A DNA stretch of 51,349 bases from Pelagibacteraceae bacterium AG-439-F23 (GTDB lineage Bacteria > Pseudomonadota > Alphaproteobacteria > Pelagibacterales > Pelagibacteraceae), in the NCBI GenBank assembly GCA_003212415.1, contig QCPT01000006.1, positions 1 through 51,349 on the forward strand. Reading direction: 5' to 3'. The notes below the pieces were generated by a model. It was not told where the DNA came from, made no database searches, and saw only the letters and a list, made by a program, of their open reading frames with translations. The position numbers and the translations under genes are program-made. The first letter of the stretch is position 1. Every line of letters begins with the position of its first letter. Below are positions 15,851 through 24,388 of the stretch, piece after piece.

Positions 15851-18625
15851 ATGAGTGCGGAAAAAAGAAAAATTGCATATATAGATGGAAAACCCTACGA
15901 AATAGGTTCAAAGCATACATCAATATTAAAATTTGTAAAAAGTTACCTTGGTGAAAAGAAAGTCCCAACTTTATGTGACGATCCTAATTTAGCGCCTTAT
16001 GGAGCTTGTAGAGTTTGCTCTGTTGAAGTAGCTTTAGAAAAAGATGGCCCTACAAAGGTAGTAGCTTCATGCCATACTCCTGTTGGCGAAAACCAACATA
16101 TATTTACCAGCAATGATGAATTAAAAAATTTAAGAAAAAATATCGTTGAATTAGTTCTAACAGATCATCCGATGAACTGTGATACTTGTGAAGTAGATAA
16201 AAATTGTGAACTACAAGATGTAGCTAACGACTTAGGAATAACTGACCACAGATATAACAGTCCAAAACAACATAAAGGAATTCCTAGAGATACTTCTCAT
16301 GATTACATGAGAATGAATTTAGACAACTGTATAAATTGTGGAAGATGTGTTCGAGCTTGTGATGAAATTCAAGGATCGTTCGTGCTAACTATGAGCGGCA
16401 GAGGTTTTGAATCTAAAATTACAACAGATAATGATATGTTATTTGGAGACTCTTCTTGTGTATCTTGTGGAGCTTGCGCTCATACCTGTCCAACTGATGC
16501 TATTTCTGATGTATTTCAATCAAAATCTGTAAAAGTAGATAAAAAAGTTAGAACAACTTGTTCATACTGTGGTGTTGGATGTAATTTAGAAGCATCAATT
16601 AAAGACAATAAAGTAGTAGCTATAGATACTCCAAAAGAAACCGAAGTTAACGCAGGACATACCTGTATTAAAGGAAGATATGCATTTGGTTTCTATAATC
16701 ATCCTGACAGACTAAAAAGTCCAATGATTAAAAGAAATGGAAAATTTCAAGAGGCATCTTGGGATGAGGCATATGATTTTATAAAAAAAGAATTAAATAG
16801 AATTACAAAAAAAAGTGGGCCTGACTCGGTAGCTGGTATTTCTTCTGCAAGATGTACCAATGAAGAAAATTATATTTTTCAAAAAATGATTAGGGCTACA
16901 ATAGGAACAAATAATATAGATTGTTGTGCTAGAATTTGTCACTCACCAACTGCTTGGGGTATGCAACAAACTTTTGGAACGGGTGCCGCAACTAACTCAA
17001 CAGAAGACATTTACCATGCTGATTTATTTTTAGTAATTGGAGCAAATCCTACTAATGCTCATCCAGTTACTGGAGCAAAAATTAAACAACAAGTAATGAA
17101 AGGTAAAAAATTAATTGTTCTAGATCCTGTAACTACAGAAATTGCAAAACTTGCTGATTATCATATTAGACTTAGACCAGGAACGAACGTGGCTGTTTTG
17201 AATATGATGCTTTACTTTATCGTCAAACATCAAATGTATGACAAAAAATTTGTTGAAACTAGAACTGAAGGATTTGATACTTTTTTAAAAGAAATCGAAA
17301 AACAAGATGTAGATAAATTGGCTGAAGTTGCGGGTGTAGACAAACAATTAGTTAAGGAAGCTGCAATTGCTTATGCAACTGCAAAAAATTCTATGGAATT
17401 TCATGGTCTTGGTGTTACTGAGCATGAACAAGGTTCTAAAACAGTTATGTTAATTGCCGATCTTGCTATGATAACTGGTAATATTGGAAGACCCGGAGTT
17501 GGAGTAAACCCGCTAAGAGGACAAAACAATGTCCAAGGTGCCGCTGACATGGGCTGTCAACCACATCAAGGTGCAGGATATTTTGAAGTTGCGGACAAAA
17601 AAGTTCAAGATTTCTATACAGAAAAATATGGTGTTGTTCATCCAACGAAAGCAGGTTTAAAAATACCTGAAATATTTGATGCTGCTATAAATAAAGAAGT
17701 AAAAGCGCTTTGGATTATAGGTGAAGATATTGTTCAGACTGATCCTAATAGCGCACATGTAGTTGAAGCAATGAACTCACTTGAACTATTAGTTGTTCAA
17801 GAAATATTTATGAGCGAAACTGCAAAACTTGCAACAGTAGTTCTGCCTGGAACTACTTTCTTAGAAAAAGATGGAACTTTTACAAATACCGAAAGAAGAA
17901 TACAAAGAGTAAACCGAGCGTCAGAGCCCTTACCTGGTACTAAACCTGATGGTGTTATTGTTACTGATATGATGCAGAAACTTGGTTTTAATCAACCAAC
18001 TTATGATGCTGATCAAGTTCTTGCTGAAATTGCAGATGTGGTTCCTTTCTTTAAGGGGGTTACTAGAGAAAGACTTGGCAAGCTAGGATTGCAATGGCCA
18101 GTACAAGAGGATGGAACTGATACACAAATTTTACATAAAGAAACTTTTAAACTTGGAAAAGGAAGGCTTAAAAACTTCGATTGGAAAGAATCTTCTGAAA
18201 TAGAGAAGAATAAAAAAGATTATCCATTAATTCTAACTACGAGTAGAGTTTTACAGCATTATAATGCTGCCACAATGACTAGAAGAACAAGTAATGTTAA
18301 TATTGTTTCTGAAGACATTTTATTGGTTCACCCTAAAGATGCTGAAAAAAGAGATTTAAATACTGGAGATATAGGAAGACTTTATTCAGGAAGAGGCGAG
18401 GTAGCTCTTAAAGTTGAAGTTACTGATACAGTAAAAGAAGGTATTGTATTTACTACATTTCACTTCCCAGAATATATGGTCAATATGGTAACTGGACATG
18501 GTAAAGATGAAGAAACAAAATGTGCTGAATACAAAGTTTCTTCGGTAGAAGTACAAAAAATTTCAAATCAATTCAAAACTGAAATTGAACCTAAAGAAAA
18601 TCAAGCAGAATTAACCCAGAATTAA
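15851..18625 (+). CDS. NAD-dependent formate dehydrogenase, molybdenum alpha subunit (FdsA-like)
   Basis: A 924-residue subunit oxidising formate to CO2 at a bis-MGD molybdenum site in the cytoplasm. The N-terminal NuoG-like part has 2Fe-2S ligands Cys42, 53, 56 and 74, a His106/Cys110/113/119 4Fe-4S cluster, and two ferredoxin-type clusters (Cys160-170; Cys203-213). The molybdopterin part starts with a 4Fe-4S cluster at Cys237, 240, 244 and 272. The Mo ligand is Cys363 in ARICHSPT, as in cysteine-type formate dehydrogenases; the following His364 is the proton acceptor. The C-terminal dinucleotide-binding domain includes TSRVLQHYNAATMTRR. It starts four bases after the beta subunit. No small FdsD-like gene follows. 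Confidence 0.92.
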   Translation: MSAEKRKIAYIDGKPYEIGSKHTSILKFVKSYLGEKKVPTLCDDPNLAPYGACRVCSVEVALEKDGPTKVVASCHTPVGENQHIFTSNDELKNLRKNIVELVLTDHPMNCDTCEVDKNCELQDVANDLGITDHRYNSPKQHKGIPRDTSHDYMRMNLDNCINCGRCVRACDEIQGSFVLTMSGRGFESKITTDNDMLFGDSSCVSCGACAHTCPTDAISDVFQSKSVKVDKKVRTTCSYCGVGCNLEASIKDNKVVAIDTPKETEVNAGHTCIKGRYAFGFYNHPDRLKSPMIKRNGKFQEASWDEAYDFIKKELNRITKKSGPDSVAGISSARCTNEENYIFQKMIRATIGTNNIDCCARICHSPTAWGMQQTFGTGAATNSTEDIYHADLFLVIGANPTNAHPVTGAKIKQQVMKGKKLIVLDPVTTEIAKLADYHIRLRPGTNVAVLNMMLYFIVKHQMYDKKFVETRTEGFDTFLKEIEKQDVDKLAEVAGVDKQLVKEAAIAYATAKNSMEFHGLGVTEHEQGSKTVMLIADLAMITGNIGRPGVGVNPLRGQNNVQGAADMGCQPHQGAGYFEVADKKVQDFYTEKYGVVHPTKAGLKIPEIFDAAINKEVKALWIIGEDIVQTDPNSAHVVEAMNSLELLVVQEIFMSETAKLATVVLPGTTFLEKDGTFTNTERRIQRVNRASEPLPGTKPDGVIVTDMMQKLGFNQPTYDADQVLAEIADVVPFFKGVTRERLGKLGLQWPVQEDGTDTQILHKETFKLGKGRLKNFDWKESSEIEKNKKDYPLILTTSRVLQHYNAATMTRRTSNVNIVSEDILLVHPKDAEKRDLNTGDIGRLYSGRGEVALKVEVTDTVKEGIVFTTFHFPEYMVNMVTGHGKDEETKCAEYKVSSVEVQKISNQFKTEIEPKENQAELTQN

Positions 18626-18662
18626 TTTATTTTACACAGAAAATTGTGCTAAAATATTATTA

Positions 18663-19655
18663 ATGAATATTCTTAAAGATAGTTTTGGTAGAACATTTCC
18701 TTACATTAGAATGTCAATTACAGATGTTTGTAATTTCAAATGTGGCTATTGTTTACCAAATGGTTACCAGGTTGATAAAAGTGATAATAGAAAATTTCTT
18801 CATCTAGATGAAATTAAGCGTCTTGCAAAATGCTTTTCTGAATTAGGGGTGTGTAAAATTAGAATTACAGGAGGAGAACCAACTGTAAGAAAGGATTTTT
18901 TTGAAATCATTAAAATTTTAAAAATTGAATCTGGAATAAAAAAAGTTGTCATTACGACAAATGGTTACCATTTAGATAAAAAAGCAAAGTTATTAGTAGA
19001 TAGTGGTTTAAACGGAATAAATATAAGCATAGATAGTCTTGACCGTGAAACTTTTAAAAATGTTACTGGTCATGATAGATTGCAAGAAATTTTACAAGGA
19101 ATAAAAAATCTACAAGACCTAGGGTTTGAAAATATTAAAATTAATGCCGTTCTACTTAATAGAATTAACTCCTCAGAAAAAGATTTTGATAAATGGTCAA
19201 ACTTTATTAAAAATAATAAAATTGATTTTAGATATATAGAATTAATGCAAACAGGAGATAATTTAGAATATTTTAAAAAATATCATGCTTCATCTAAGAT
19301 CTTTAAGAACTATTTAAATGAAAATAATTGGATTTACCAAACTTTAGGGAGAGACGCAGGTCCTTCTCTAAATTATATAAACCCTGAGTATAAAGGCAAG
19401 TTTGGAATAATTGCTCCTTATTCAAAAGATTTTTGTAAAACTTGTAATCGATTAAGAATTACATCTAGAGGAGATCTAAGACTTTGTTTATTTGGAAATA
19501 CCGGAATAAGTGTTAGGCACTTGTTGCAAAAAGATGATCAACTTAATGAGCTAAAAGATTTAATATTAAAACAAATGCAATTCAAAAAGGAATCTCACTA
19601 CTTAGAATTGGGCGAAACTGGCTTAACTAAAAATTTATCTAAAACTGGAGGATAG
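18663..19655 (+). CDS. moaA: GTP 3',8-cyclase (molybdenum cofactor step 1)
   Basis: A 330-residue radical-SAM enzyme converting GTP to the cyclic precursor taken on by MoaC. The N-terminal cluster motif is C-x3-C-x2-C at Cys23, 27 and 30 (DVCNFKCGYC), followed by RITGGEPTVRKDF. The C-terminal second 4Fe-4S cluster uses the cysteines of FCKTCNRLRIT and LRLCLF. The chain ends in the Gly-Gly pair required for activity (SKTGG). It follows fdsA after 37 bases and its stop abuts the TTG start of moaC. Confidence 0.93.
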   Translation: MNILKDSFGRTFPYIRMSITDVCNFKCGYCLPNGYQVDKSDNRKFLHLDEIKRLAKCFSELGVCKIRITGGEPTVRKDFFEIIKILKIESGIKKVVITTNGYHLDKKAKLLVDSGLNGINISIDSLDRETFKNVTGHDRLQEILQGIKNLQDLGFENIKINAVLLNRINSSEKDFDKWSNFIKNNKIDFRYIELMQTGDNLEYFKKYHASSKIFKNYLNENNWIYQTLGRDAGPSLNYINPEYKGKFGIIAPYSKDFCKTCNRLRITSRGDLRLCLFGNTGISVRHLLQKDDQLNELKDLILKQMQFKKESHYLELGETGLTKNLSKTGG

Positions 19656-20201
19656 TTGACTAAATTAAAAATAATTAACCAAGACGAATTAAAAGATTGG
19701 GCAATTGAATTATTTAAAAAAAATTCATTTAATATGGTTGATGTTTCTTCAAAAAAAGAAACTTTTAGACGTGCATTAGCATCTGGAAAAATTTATGTAG
19801 GAAAAGAAATTTTTGATCTTATTAAAAGAAAAAAAATGCCAAAAGGTGATCCAATTGCTCTAGCAGAAGTTTCTGCAATTTTAGGTGTAAAGAAAACAAG
19901 TGAATTAATACCTCTTTGTCATCCACTTCCAATTGATCATGCAACAGCCAAAATAGTTATGCATGATAATGATAATTCTTTAGAAGTTTTCTGTGTAGTA
20001 TCTACTGTAGCAAAAACTGGTGTTGAAATGGAAGCTATAATGGGTGTGAATGCCGCCTTAATTACTATTTATGATTTGTGTAAAATTGTTAATCCACATT
20101 TGGAAATAAACAATGTTAAACTTCTTATTAAAGAAGGTGGTAAAACTGGTCTCTGGAAAAACCCTGATGGATTGCCAGATTTTTTAAATGAAATTTTTTA
20201 A
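19656..20201 (+). CDS. moaC: Cyclic pyranopterin monophosphate synthase
   Basis: A 181-residue enzyme completing cPMP formation with MoaA. Conserved stretches are MVDVSSKKETFRRALASG, ELIPLCHPLPIDHA and AKTGVEMEAIMGV; the last two contain the catalytic lysine and histidine region. The likely start is TTG at 19656, directly after the moaA stop and preceded by GGAGG inside the end of moaA. That start places about 26 residues before the usual MVDVS core. An ATG at 19734, exactly at MVDVS, is an alternative but lacks a ribosome binding site. Confidence 0.92.
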   Translation: MTKLKIINQDELKDWAIELFKKNSFNMVDVSSKKETFRRALASGKIYVGKEIFDLIKRKKMPKGDPIALAEVSAILGVKKTSELIPLCHPLPIDHATAKIVMHDNDNSLEVFCVVSTVAKTGVEMEAIMGVNAALITIYDLCKIVNPHLEINNVKLLIKEGGKTGLWKNPDGLPDFLNEIF

Positions 20202-20203
20202 AT

Positions 20204-20473
20204 ATGAAAGTTTCTGTTGAACTTTATGGTGCTACTAAAGATTTAAGTAAAAATAACCTTTTAGAATTAGAAGTTAAAAAAAATAGTTCAATAAAAGATA
20301 TAAAAATTGAAATATTAGAATTTATTGAAAAAAATTTTAAAGGTAATCAAAATTTAAAAAAATTAGTTCAAAGTTCTGCTTTTTGTTCTGAAGAGGATGA
20401 AATTATTTCTGAAAACTACAAAATTAATGATAACCAAGTGATTGGAATTATTCCACCTATTGGAGGCGGTTAA
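20204..20473 (+). CDS. moaD: Molybdopterin synthase small subunit
   Basis: An 89-residue ubiquitin-like sulfur carrier. It ends in the double glycine (PPIGGG) that is adenylylated and thiocarboxylated before sulfur transfer in the MoaD-MoaE complex. Adenylylation normally needs MoeB, which is not in this window, so the enzyme must be encoded elsewhere or shared with thiamine synthesis. Its stop codon overlaps the ATG of moaE by one base (TAATG). Confidence 0.9.
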   Translation: MKVSVELYGATKDLSKNNLLELEVKKNSSIKDIKIEILEFIEKNFKGNQNLKKLVQSSAFCSEEDEIISENYKINDNQVIGIIPPIGGG

Positions 20474-20916
20474 TGTTACATGTTAAAATTATAGATGCTT
20501 CAAAAGAAAAAATAGATATTTCAAAAGCAGAAAAATTTCTATCATCTTCAAGTTTTGGTGCCATTATTTTTTTTGTTGGGACAGTTAGAGATATAAATGA
20601 AAATAAAAAAGTAAAAGGTATTACGTACGATACAAAAGATACGATGGTTATTAAAAGTTTTGAAGAAATCTATAAAGAATCTGAGACTAAATTAAAAATA
20701 AAAGATAAAGCTGTATTTATTGAACATGTTAAAGGTTATGTGGATGTGGAAGAAAAAAGTATTATCATTGGAGTTGGATGCAAACATCGTGATGAAGCAT
20801 ACAATCTTTCTAGATTTATTATAGAAGAGATAAAAAAAAGAACACCTATATGGAAAAAAGAACATTACACTAATTTAGAAAGTGAATGGTTAAAAGGTGT
20901 TAGTATTCAATTATAA
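20473..20916 (+). CDS. moaE: Molybdopterin synthase catalytic subunit
   Basis: A 147-residue subunit that converts cPMP to molybdopterin using sulfur from MoaD. Family features are GAIIFFVGTVRD near residue 35, an internal ISYD-like ITYDTKD, HVKGYVDVEEKSIIIGV and the catalytic-lysine stretch RTPIWKKEHYTNL near the C terminus. It is the last gene of the rightward formate dehydrogenase and cofactor operon. Its 3' end overlaps the convergent XdhC-type gene by six bases. Confidence 0.92.
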   Translation: MLHVKIIDASKEKIDISKAEKFLSSSSFGAIIFFVGTVRDINENKKVKGITYDTKDTMVIKSFEEIYKESETKLKIKDKAVFIEHVKGYVDVEEKSIIIGVGCKHRDEAYNLSRFIIEEIKKRTPIWKKEHYTNLESEWLKGVSIQL

Positions 20917-21591
20917 TTTGTTAGATTCTAAAACTAATTGTGCTGTAATTGATAAAGCGATTTCTGGAGCAGATTTTCCTCCAAGTTTAATTCCTATTGG
21001 AGCATGTATAGAGCCAATTTCTTCTTCTTTATATCCAGCTTCTTTTAATCTTTGACATCTATTTTCGTGAGTTTTTTTACTGCCAAGAGCCCCTATATAA
21101 AAAAATTTATTTTTTAAAGCATGTTTTAAAGCTGAATCATCTATCTTTGGATCATGTGTTAAAGCGATTAAAGCAGTACTTGAATCTGTTTTTATTTCTT
21201 CAAAAGCTTCTATTGGCCATTTATTAATAATATTTATATTTGGAAATCTTTTTTCTGATGCAAAATAATCTCTAGGATCAATTATATATATTTCAAAATT
21301 TAAATTTTTTATATAATCAAGTAAATATTGAGTTATATGAACCGCCCCTACTATTATAACTTTTATGGGTCTTAAATACGTATCAATAAAAATATCTGTA
21401 TTTTCAATAATTCCATTTTGCTTATTGTTTAAGTAATTGTTTATTTCATCTGAATATTTTTCAAAATTTTTATCTATATTTTTGTTTTTTTCAAAAATAA
21501 AACTTTCTCCTGTTGAAATATTAGTAATTATCGCAAATTCTTCTTTATTATTTTTTTTACTTATAATGTGTTCTAATAATTTTTTTTTCAT
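20911..21591 (-). CDS. XdhC family protein, C-terminal Rossmann part as a separate gene
   Basis: A 226-residue protein. Its N-terminal half is weakly conserved, while residues about 75-225 match the XdhC C-terminal domain: VIIVGAVHITQYLLDYI, IIDPRDYFASEKRFP, ALTHDPKIDD, YIGALGSKKTHENR and the family end HAPIGIKLGGKSAPEIALSI. XdhC binds molybdenum cofactor and promotes its sulfuration for xanthine-dehydrogenase-type enzymes. The usual glycine in VVGAGHV is replaced by VGAVHI. It starts directly after the stop of the gene carrying the matching N-terminal domain, so the two probably act together. No client enzyme of that family is encoded in the window. Confidence 0.82.
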   Translation of the reverse strand: MKKKLLEHIISKKNNKEEFAIITNISTGESFIFEKNKNIDKNFEKYSDEINNYLNNKQNGIIENTDIFIDTYLRPIKVIIVGAVHITQYLLDYIKNLNFEIYIIDPRDYFASEKRFPNINIINKWPIEAFEEIKTDSSTALIALTHDPKIDDSALKHALKNKFFYIGALGSKKTHENRCQRLKEAGYKEEEIGSIHAPIGIKLGGKSAPEIALSITAQLVLESNKL

Positions 21592-21921
21592 TTAATTTAT
21601 TTGTTCAAGATAAATTGTAATTTCTCCACCGCAGGCAAGTCCCACATCCCAGGCATTTTCGTTTGTCACTTTTAATTCAATCTTTTTAAATGGTTTATTG
21701 TCTTTTATTAATTGTAAACATTCATCTATTACTGAGGTCTCTACACATCCTCCCGATATAGATCCGGCAAATTCACTTTTTTCGTTTACAATCATTTTGC
21801 TACCAACTTGGCGTGGAGATGATCCCCAGGTTTTTATTACGGTGACTAAAGCAACTTTATGATTAGCTTTTATCCACAAATTTGCCTTTTCTAAAATTTT
21901 TTCATCTAAAGCATTTTTCAT
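21592..21921 (-). CDS. XdhC/CoxI family protein, N-terminal domain as a separate gene
   Basis: A 109-residue single-domain protein of the XdhC_CoxI type. The signature GSSPRQVGSKMIVN followed by GSISGGCVETSVIDEC and the end GLACGGEITIYLEQI are complete; the conserved cysteines in GGCVE and ACGG probably take part in cofactor or sulfur handling. In single-chain XdhC this domain is fused to the Rossmann domain encoded by the next gene. It is first in the two-gene minus unit and faces the DUF1244 gene across 87 bases. It could serve an aldehyde- or CO-dehydrogenase-like enzyme elsewhere, or formate dehydrogenase itself. Confidence 0.82.
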   Translation of the reverse strand: MKNALDEKILEKANLWIKANHKVALVTVIKTWGSSPRQVGSKMIVNEKSEFAGSISGGCVETSVIDECLQLIKDNKPFKKIELKVTNENAWDVGLACGGEITIYLEQIN

Positions 21922-22008
21922 ATTATAAATTTATTACATGGTTATTTTTGTTTTTCCAAATTTATTTGATAAGATCCTTAAAATTTCAAATAATAAACAT
22001 AAAAAAAT

Positions 22009-22254
22009 ATGGAAGAAAATACTAAAAAGGAATTACAGTCAGCAGCTTTTGAAAGATTACTAAATCATTTAAGAGATAGAAAAGATGTTCAGAATATTGA
22101 CTTAATGAATCTTGCTGGATTTTGTAGAAACTGTTTATCAAAATGGTACAGAGAAGAAGCAGAAAAAAAAGGTATAGAGCTTTCAGATCCAAGTGCTAGA
22201 GAACATGTTTATGGAATGCCTTACTCTGAGTGGAAAGAAAAATATCAAAAATAA
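22009..22254 (+). CDS. DUF1244 family protein
   Basis: A compact helical protein of 81 residues. It matches the DUF1244 family, widespread in alphaproteobacteria and gammaproteobacteria, through AAAFERLLNHLRDR-like QSAAFERLLNHLRDRKDVQN, NLAGFCRNCLSKWY and the end YGMPYSEWKEKYQ. Two nearby cysteines (FCRNC) could bind a metal. Function of the family is unknown. It precedes an EamA permease gene by fifteen bases and may be cotranscribed. Confidence 0.88.
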   Translation: MEENTKKELQSAAFERLLNHLRDRKDVQNIDLMNLAGFCRNCLSKWYREEAEKKGIELSDPSAREHVYGMPYSEWKEKYQK

Positions 22255-22269
22255 ATATTTTTCTCTTAA

Positions 22270-23124
22270 ATGATAAGATTATTTCCTTTTGCTTTTATTT
22301 TACTTTGGTCTTCAGCTTTTATAACAACAAAACCAATTGTAGATAATAGCGAACCATTTACAGCGTTATGTTTCAGATTTTTTTTTGTCGCTTTAGGTTT
22401 TCTTATTTTTTCTGTTTTAACAAAAAAAATAATTATTGATAAAAAAAATTATATAATACAATCTATATTTAGCGGTGTACTATTTCATGGTTTTTATCTA
22501 GGTGGAGTTTTTTTTTCAGTTTCAAAAGGTTTGCCTACTGGAATAGCAGCATTAATTGTTACTCTTCAGCCTATATTAACAAATGCTTTGGCCGGACCAA
22601 TATTAAAAGAAAAAGTTACCTGGAAACAATGGATTGGAGTTGTTCTAGGATTTGTTGGAGCAGCTTTGGTTTTAGGGTTTGACGTTGGAAGTACATTGCC
22701 TGTAATTGGGATTTTAGCTGCTTTTGTTGCGTTGATTGCAATCACTTCTTCTACCCTTTGGCAAAAAAAATTAAGTAATAATTTACCATTGTCGGTTAGC
22801 AACATGTATCAAGCAATAGGAGGGTGTTTATTTCACCTAATAATAATTTTACTGTTTGTTGATCCATATATAAATTTTTCTAAAACTTTTATAATTGCAA
22901 TGAGTCACCAAATCTTATTGGTATCATTTGGAGCATTTACTATACTAATGTATTTAATTAAAAATAATTCTGCCAGCAAAACTGTAACGATATTTTTCTT
23001 AATTCCAGCAACATCGGCTGCTATGGCTTGGTTATTTTTAAATGAAGCTCTAAGCTCCTATGACATTGTAGGATTTTTAATTGCATCACTGGGTGTGTAT
23101 ATTGCAACTAGAGAAAATAAATAA
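22270..23124 (+). CDS. EamA/DMT-family permease
   Basis: A 284-residue inner-membrane permease with ten predicted helices and two EamA repeats. The N terminus FPFAFILLWSSAFITTKP and the helix-4/5 turn PILKEKVTWKQWIGVVLGFVG are standard for the family, as is the FLNEALSSYDIVGFLI turn in the second repeat. It resembles the RhaT/YdcZ-like branch with a Trp-Ser-Ser start rather than the other three EamA proteins in this window, so it is not a recent duplicate. Substrate unknown. It is convergent with moaB, with two bases between stops. Confidence 0.85.
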   Translation: MIRLFPFAFILLWSSAFITTKPIVDNSEPFTALCFRFFFVALGFLIFSVLTKKIIIDKKNYIIQSIFSGVLFHGFYLGGVFFSVSKGLPTGIAALIVTLQPILTNALAGPILKEKVTWKQWIGVVLGFVGAALVLGFDVGSTLPVIGILAAFVALIAITSSTLWQKKLSNNLPLSVSNMYQAIGGCLFHLIIILLFVDPYINFSKTFIIAMSHQILLVSFGAFTILMYLIKNNSASKTVTIFFLIPATSAAMAWLFLNEALSSYDIVGFLIASLGVYIATRENK

Positions 23125-23126
23125 TT

Positions 23127-23627
23127 TTATTTTTCTTTGAGTCTTGGAAATAATTCTACGAAATTACAAGGTTTATGTTTTATATTTAATTGATGAACTA
23201 AAATTTTATCCCACGCATCTGTAACACCGCCGGATGATCCAGGGAGTGCAAAAATATATTTACCATTAGCTAATACGGCACATGCTCTGGATTGTATAGA
23301 AGAAGTTCCTACAGTTTTAAGACTAACATATCTAAACACTTCTCCAAAACCCGGTATTTTTTTATCTGCTATTTCTTCTATAGCCTCTGGAGTAATGTCT
23401 CTGCCAGTCAAACCTGTTCCTCCTGTTGTTATAATAACGTCTATTTTTTTCTTTTTTAGCCAAATTTTTAGAATTTTTTTAATATCTTTCTTACTGTCTT
23501 TACAAATTTTTCTATCAATCAAATTATGTTTAGCTTTTTTGATTTTCTTTAAAAGCAAATTTCCTGATTTGTCTGTTTTTAAAGTTCTTGTGTCAGTAAC
23601 TGTCAATAATGCTATATTTACATCCAT
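23127..23627 (-). CDS. moaB: Molybdopterin adenylyltransferase (MoaB/MogA type)
   Basis: A 166-residue enzyme that adenylylates molybdopterin before MoeA inserts molybdenum. Family motifs are present: LLTVTDTRT at the start, VIITTGGTGLTGRDITPEAI (about 76-95, the MPT-binding TGGTG with the catalytic aspartate) and ALPGSSGGVTDAWDKIL. Length and the ITPEAI form fit MoaB better than eukaryotic-type fusions. It stands alone in reverse orientation between two plus-strand membrane-protein genes, outside the main cofactor operon. Only eleven bases separate its start from the divergent TauE/SafE start, so its promoter must lie inside that gene. Confidence 0.9.
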   Translation of the reverse strand: MDVNIALLTVTDTRTLKTDKSGNLLLKKIKKAKHNLIDRKICKDSKKDIKKILKIWLKKKKIDVIITTGGTGLTGRDITPEAIEEIADKKIPGFGEVFRYVSLKTVGTSSIQSRACAVLANGKYIFALPGSSGGVTDAWDKILVHQLNIKHKPCNFVELFPRLKEK

Positions 23628-23638
23628 AATTTATTTTT

Positions 23639-24388
23639 ATGACTATATTATCTATTTTTTTTCTTGTAACTGCATTAATTTACTCAAGCGTTGGTTTTGG
23701 AGGGGGATCTACCTACCTAGCATTATTACTTTTATGGGGCATACCTTATACAATTTTTCCCATTATAGCGTTGGCTTGCAATATAATTGTGGTTTCTGGA
23801 AACTCTTTCAATTATATACGGGCAGGAAATTTCAATTTAAAACTTCTCTTACCTTACTTATTTGGATCTATACCTTTTGCTTTTATTGGAGGCTCCATAC
23901 AAATTGATAAAGAATTATTTGAGATAATATTGTTCTTTGTTTTAGGAATTGCTGGAATATTATTATTAATTAATTTTAAATCTTATGGCAATAACTCATC
24001 TAATTACAAAACTTTGCCAATATATTTCTCATTTATAATAGGTTTAATTTTAGGATTTGTTTCGGGAATTGTCGGTATAGGTGGAGGTATTTTTTTAGGA
24101 CCGATTCTTTATTTATTTAGAGCTGCCAATCCTAAGCATATAACTACTGCTGTTTCATTGTTTATTTTAATAAATTCTATATTTGGAATAATTGGTCAAT
24201 TAAGTAAAAATCAAAATTTATTAGAAGTTAAAGAATATTTTTACTTATTGTTAGCGGTATTTATTGGTGGACAAATAGGAAATTTTTTGAATTTAAAGTT
24301 ATTTTCAACAAAAACATTGGCTTTAATTACCTCTATATTAGTAATTATTGTTGCAGCAAGAATGGGATTTAATATTTTTAATTTTTAG
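23639..24388 (+). CDS. TauE/SafE-family membrane permease
   Basis: A 249-residue protein with about eight helices in two related halves. The glycine-rich family motifs are at the start of each half (YSSVGFGGGSTYLALLLLWG and GFVSGIVGIGGGIFLGPILY). Family members export or import sulfur-containing anions such as sulfite or sulfoacetate and other organic anions. Its stop is followed at once by the start of msrA, so the two are coupled. The position beside moaB raises the alternative of an oxyanion used by the cofactor pathway, but sequence alone does not say. Confidence 0.85.
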   Translation: MTILSIFFLVTALIYSSVGFGGGSTYLALLLLWGIPYTIFPIIALACNIIVVSGNSFNYIRAGNFNLKLLLPYLFGSIPFAFIGGSIQIDKELFEIILFFVLGIAGILLLINFKSYGNNSSNYKTLPIYFSFIIGLILGFVSGIVGIGGGIFLGPILYLFRAANPKHITTAVSLFILINSIFGIIGQLSKNQNLLEVKEYFYLLLAVFIGGQIGNFLNLKLFSTKTLALITSILVIIVAARMGFNIFNF

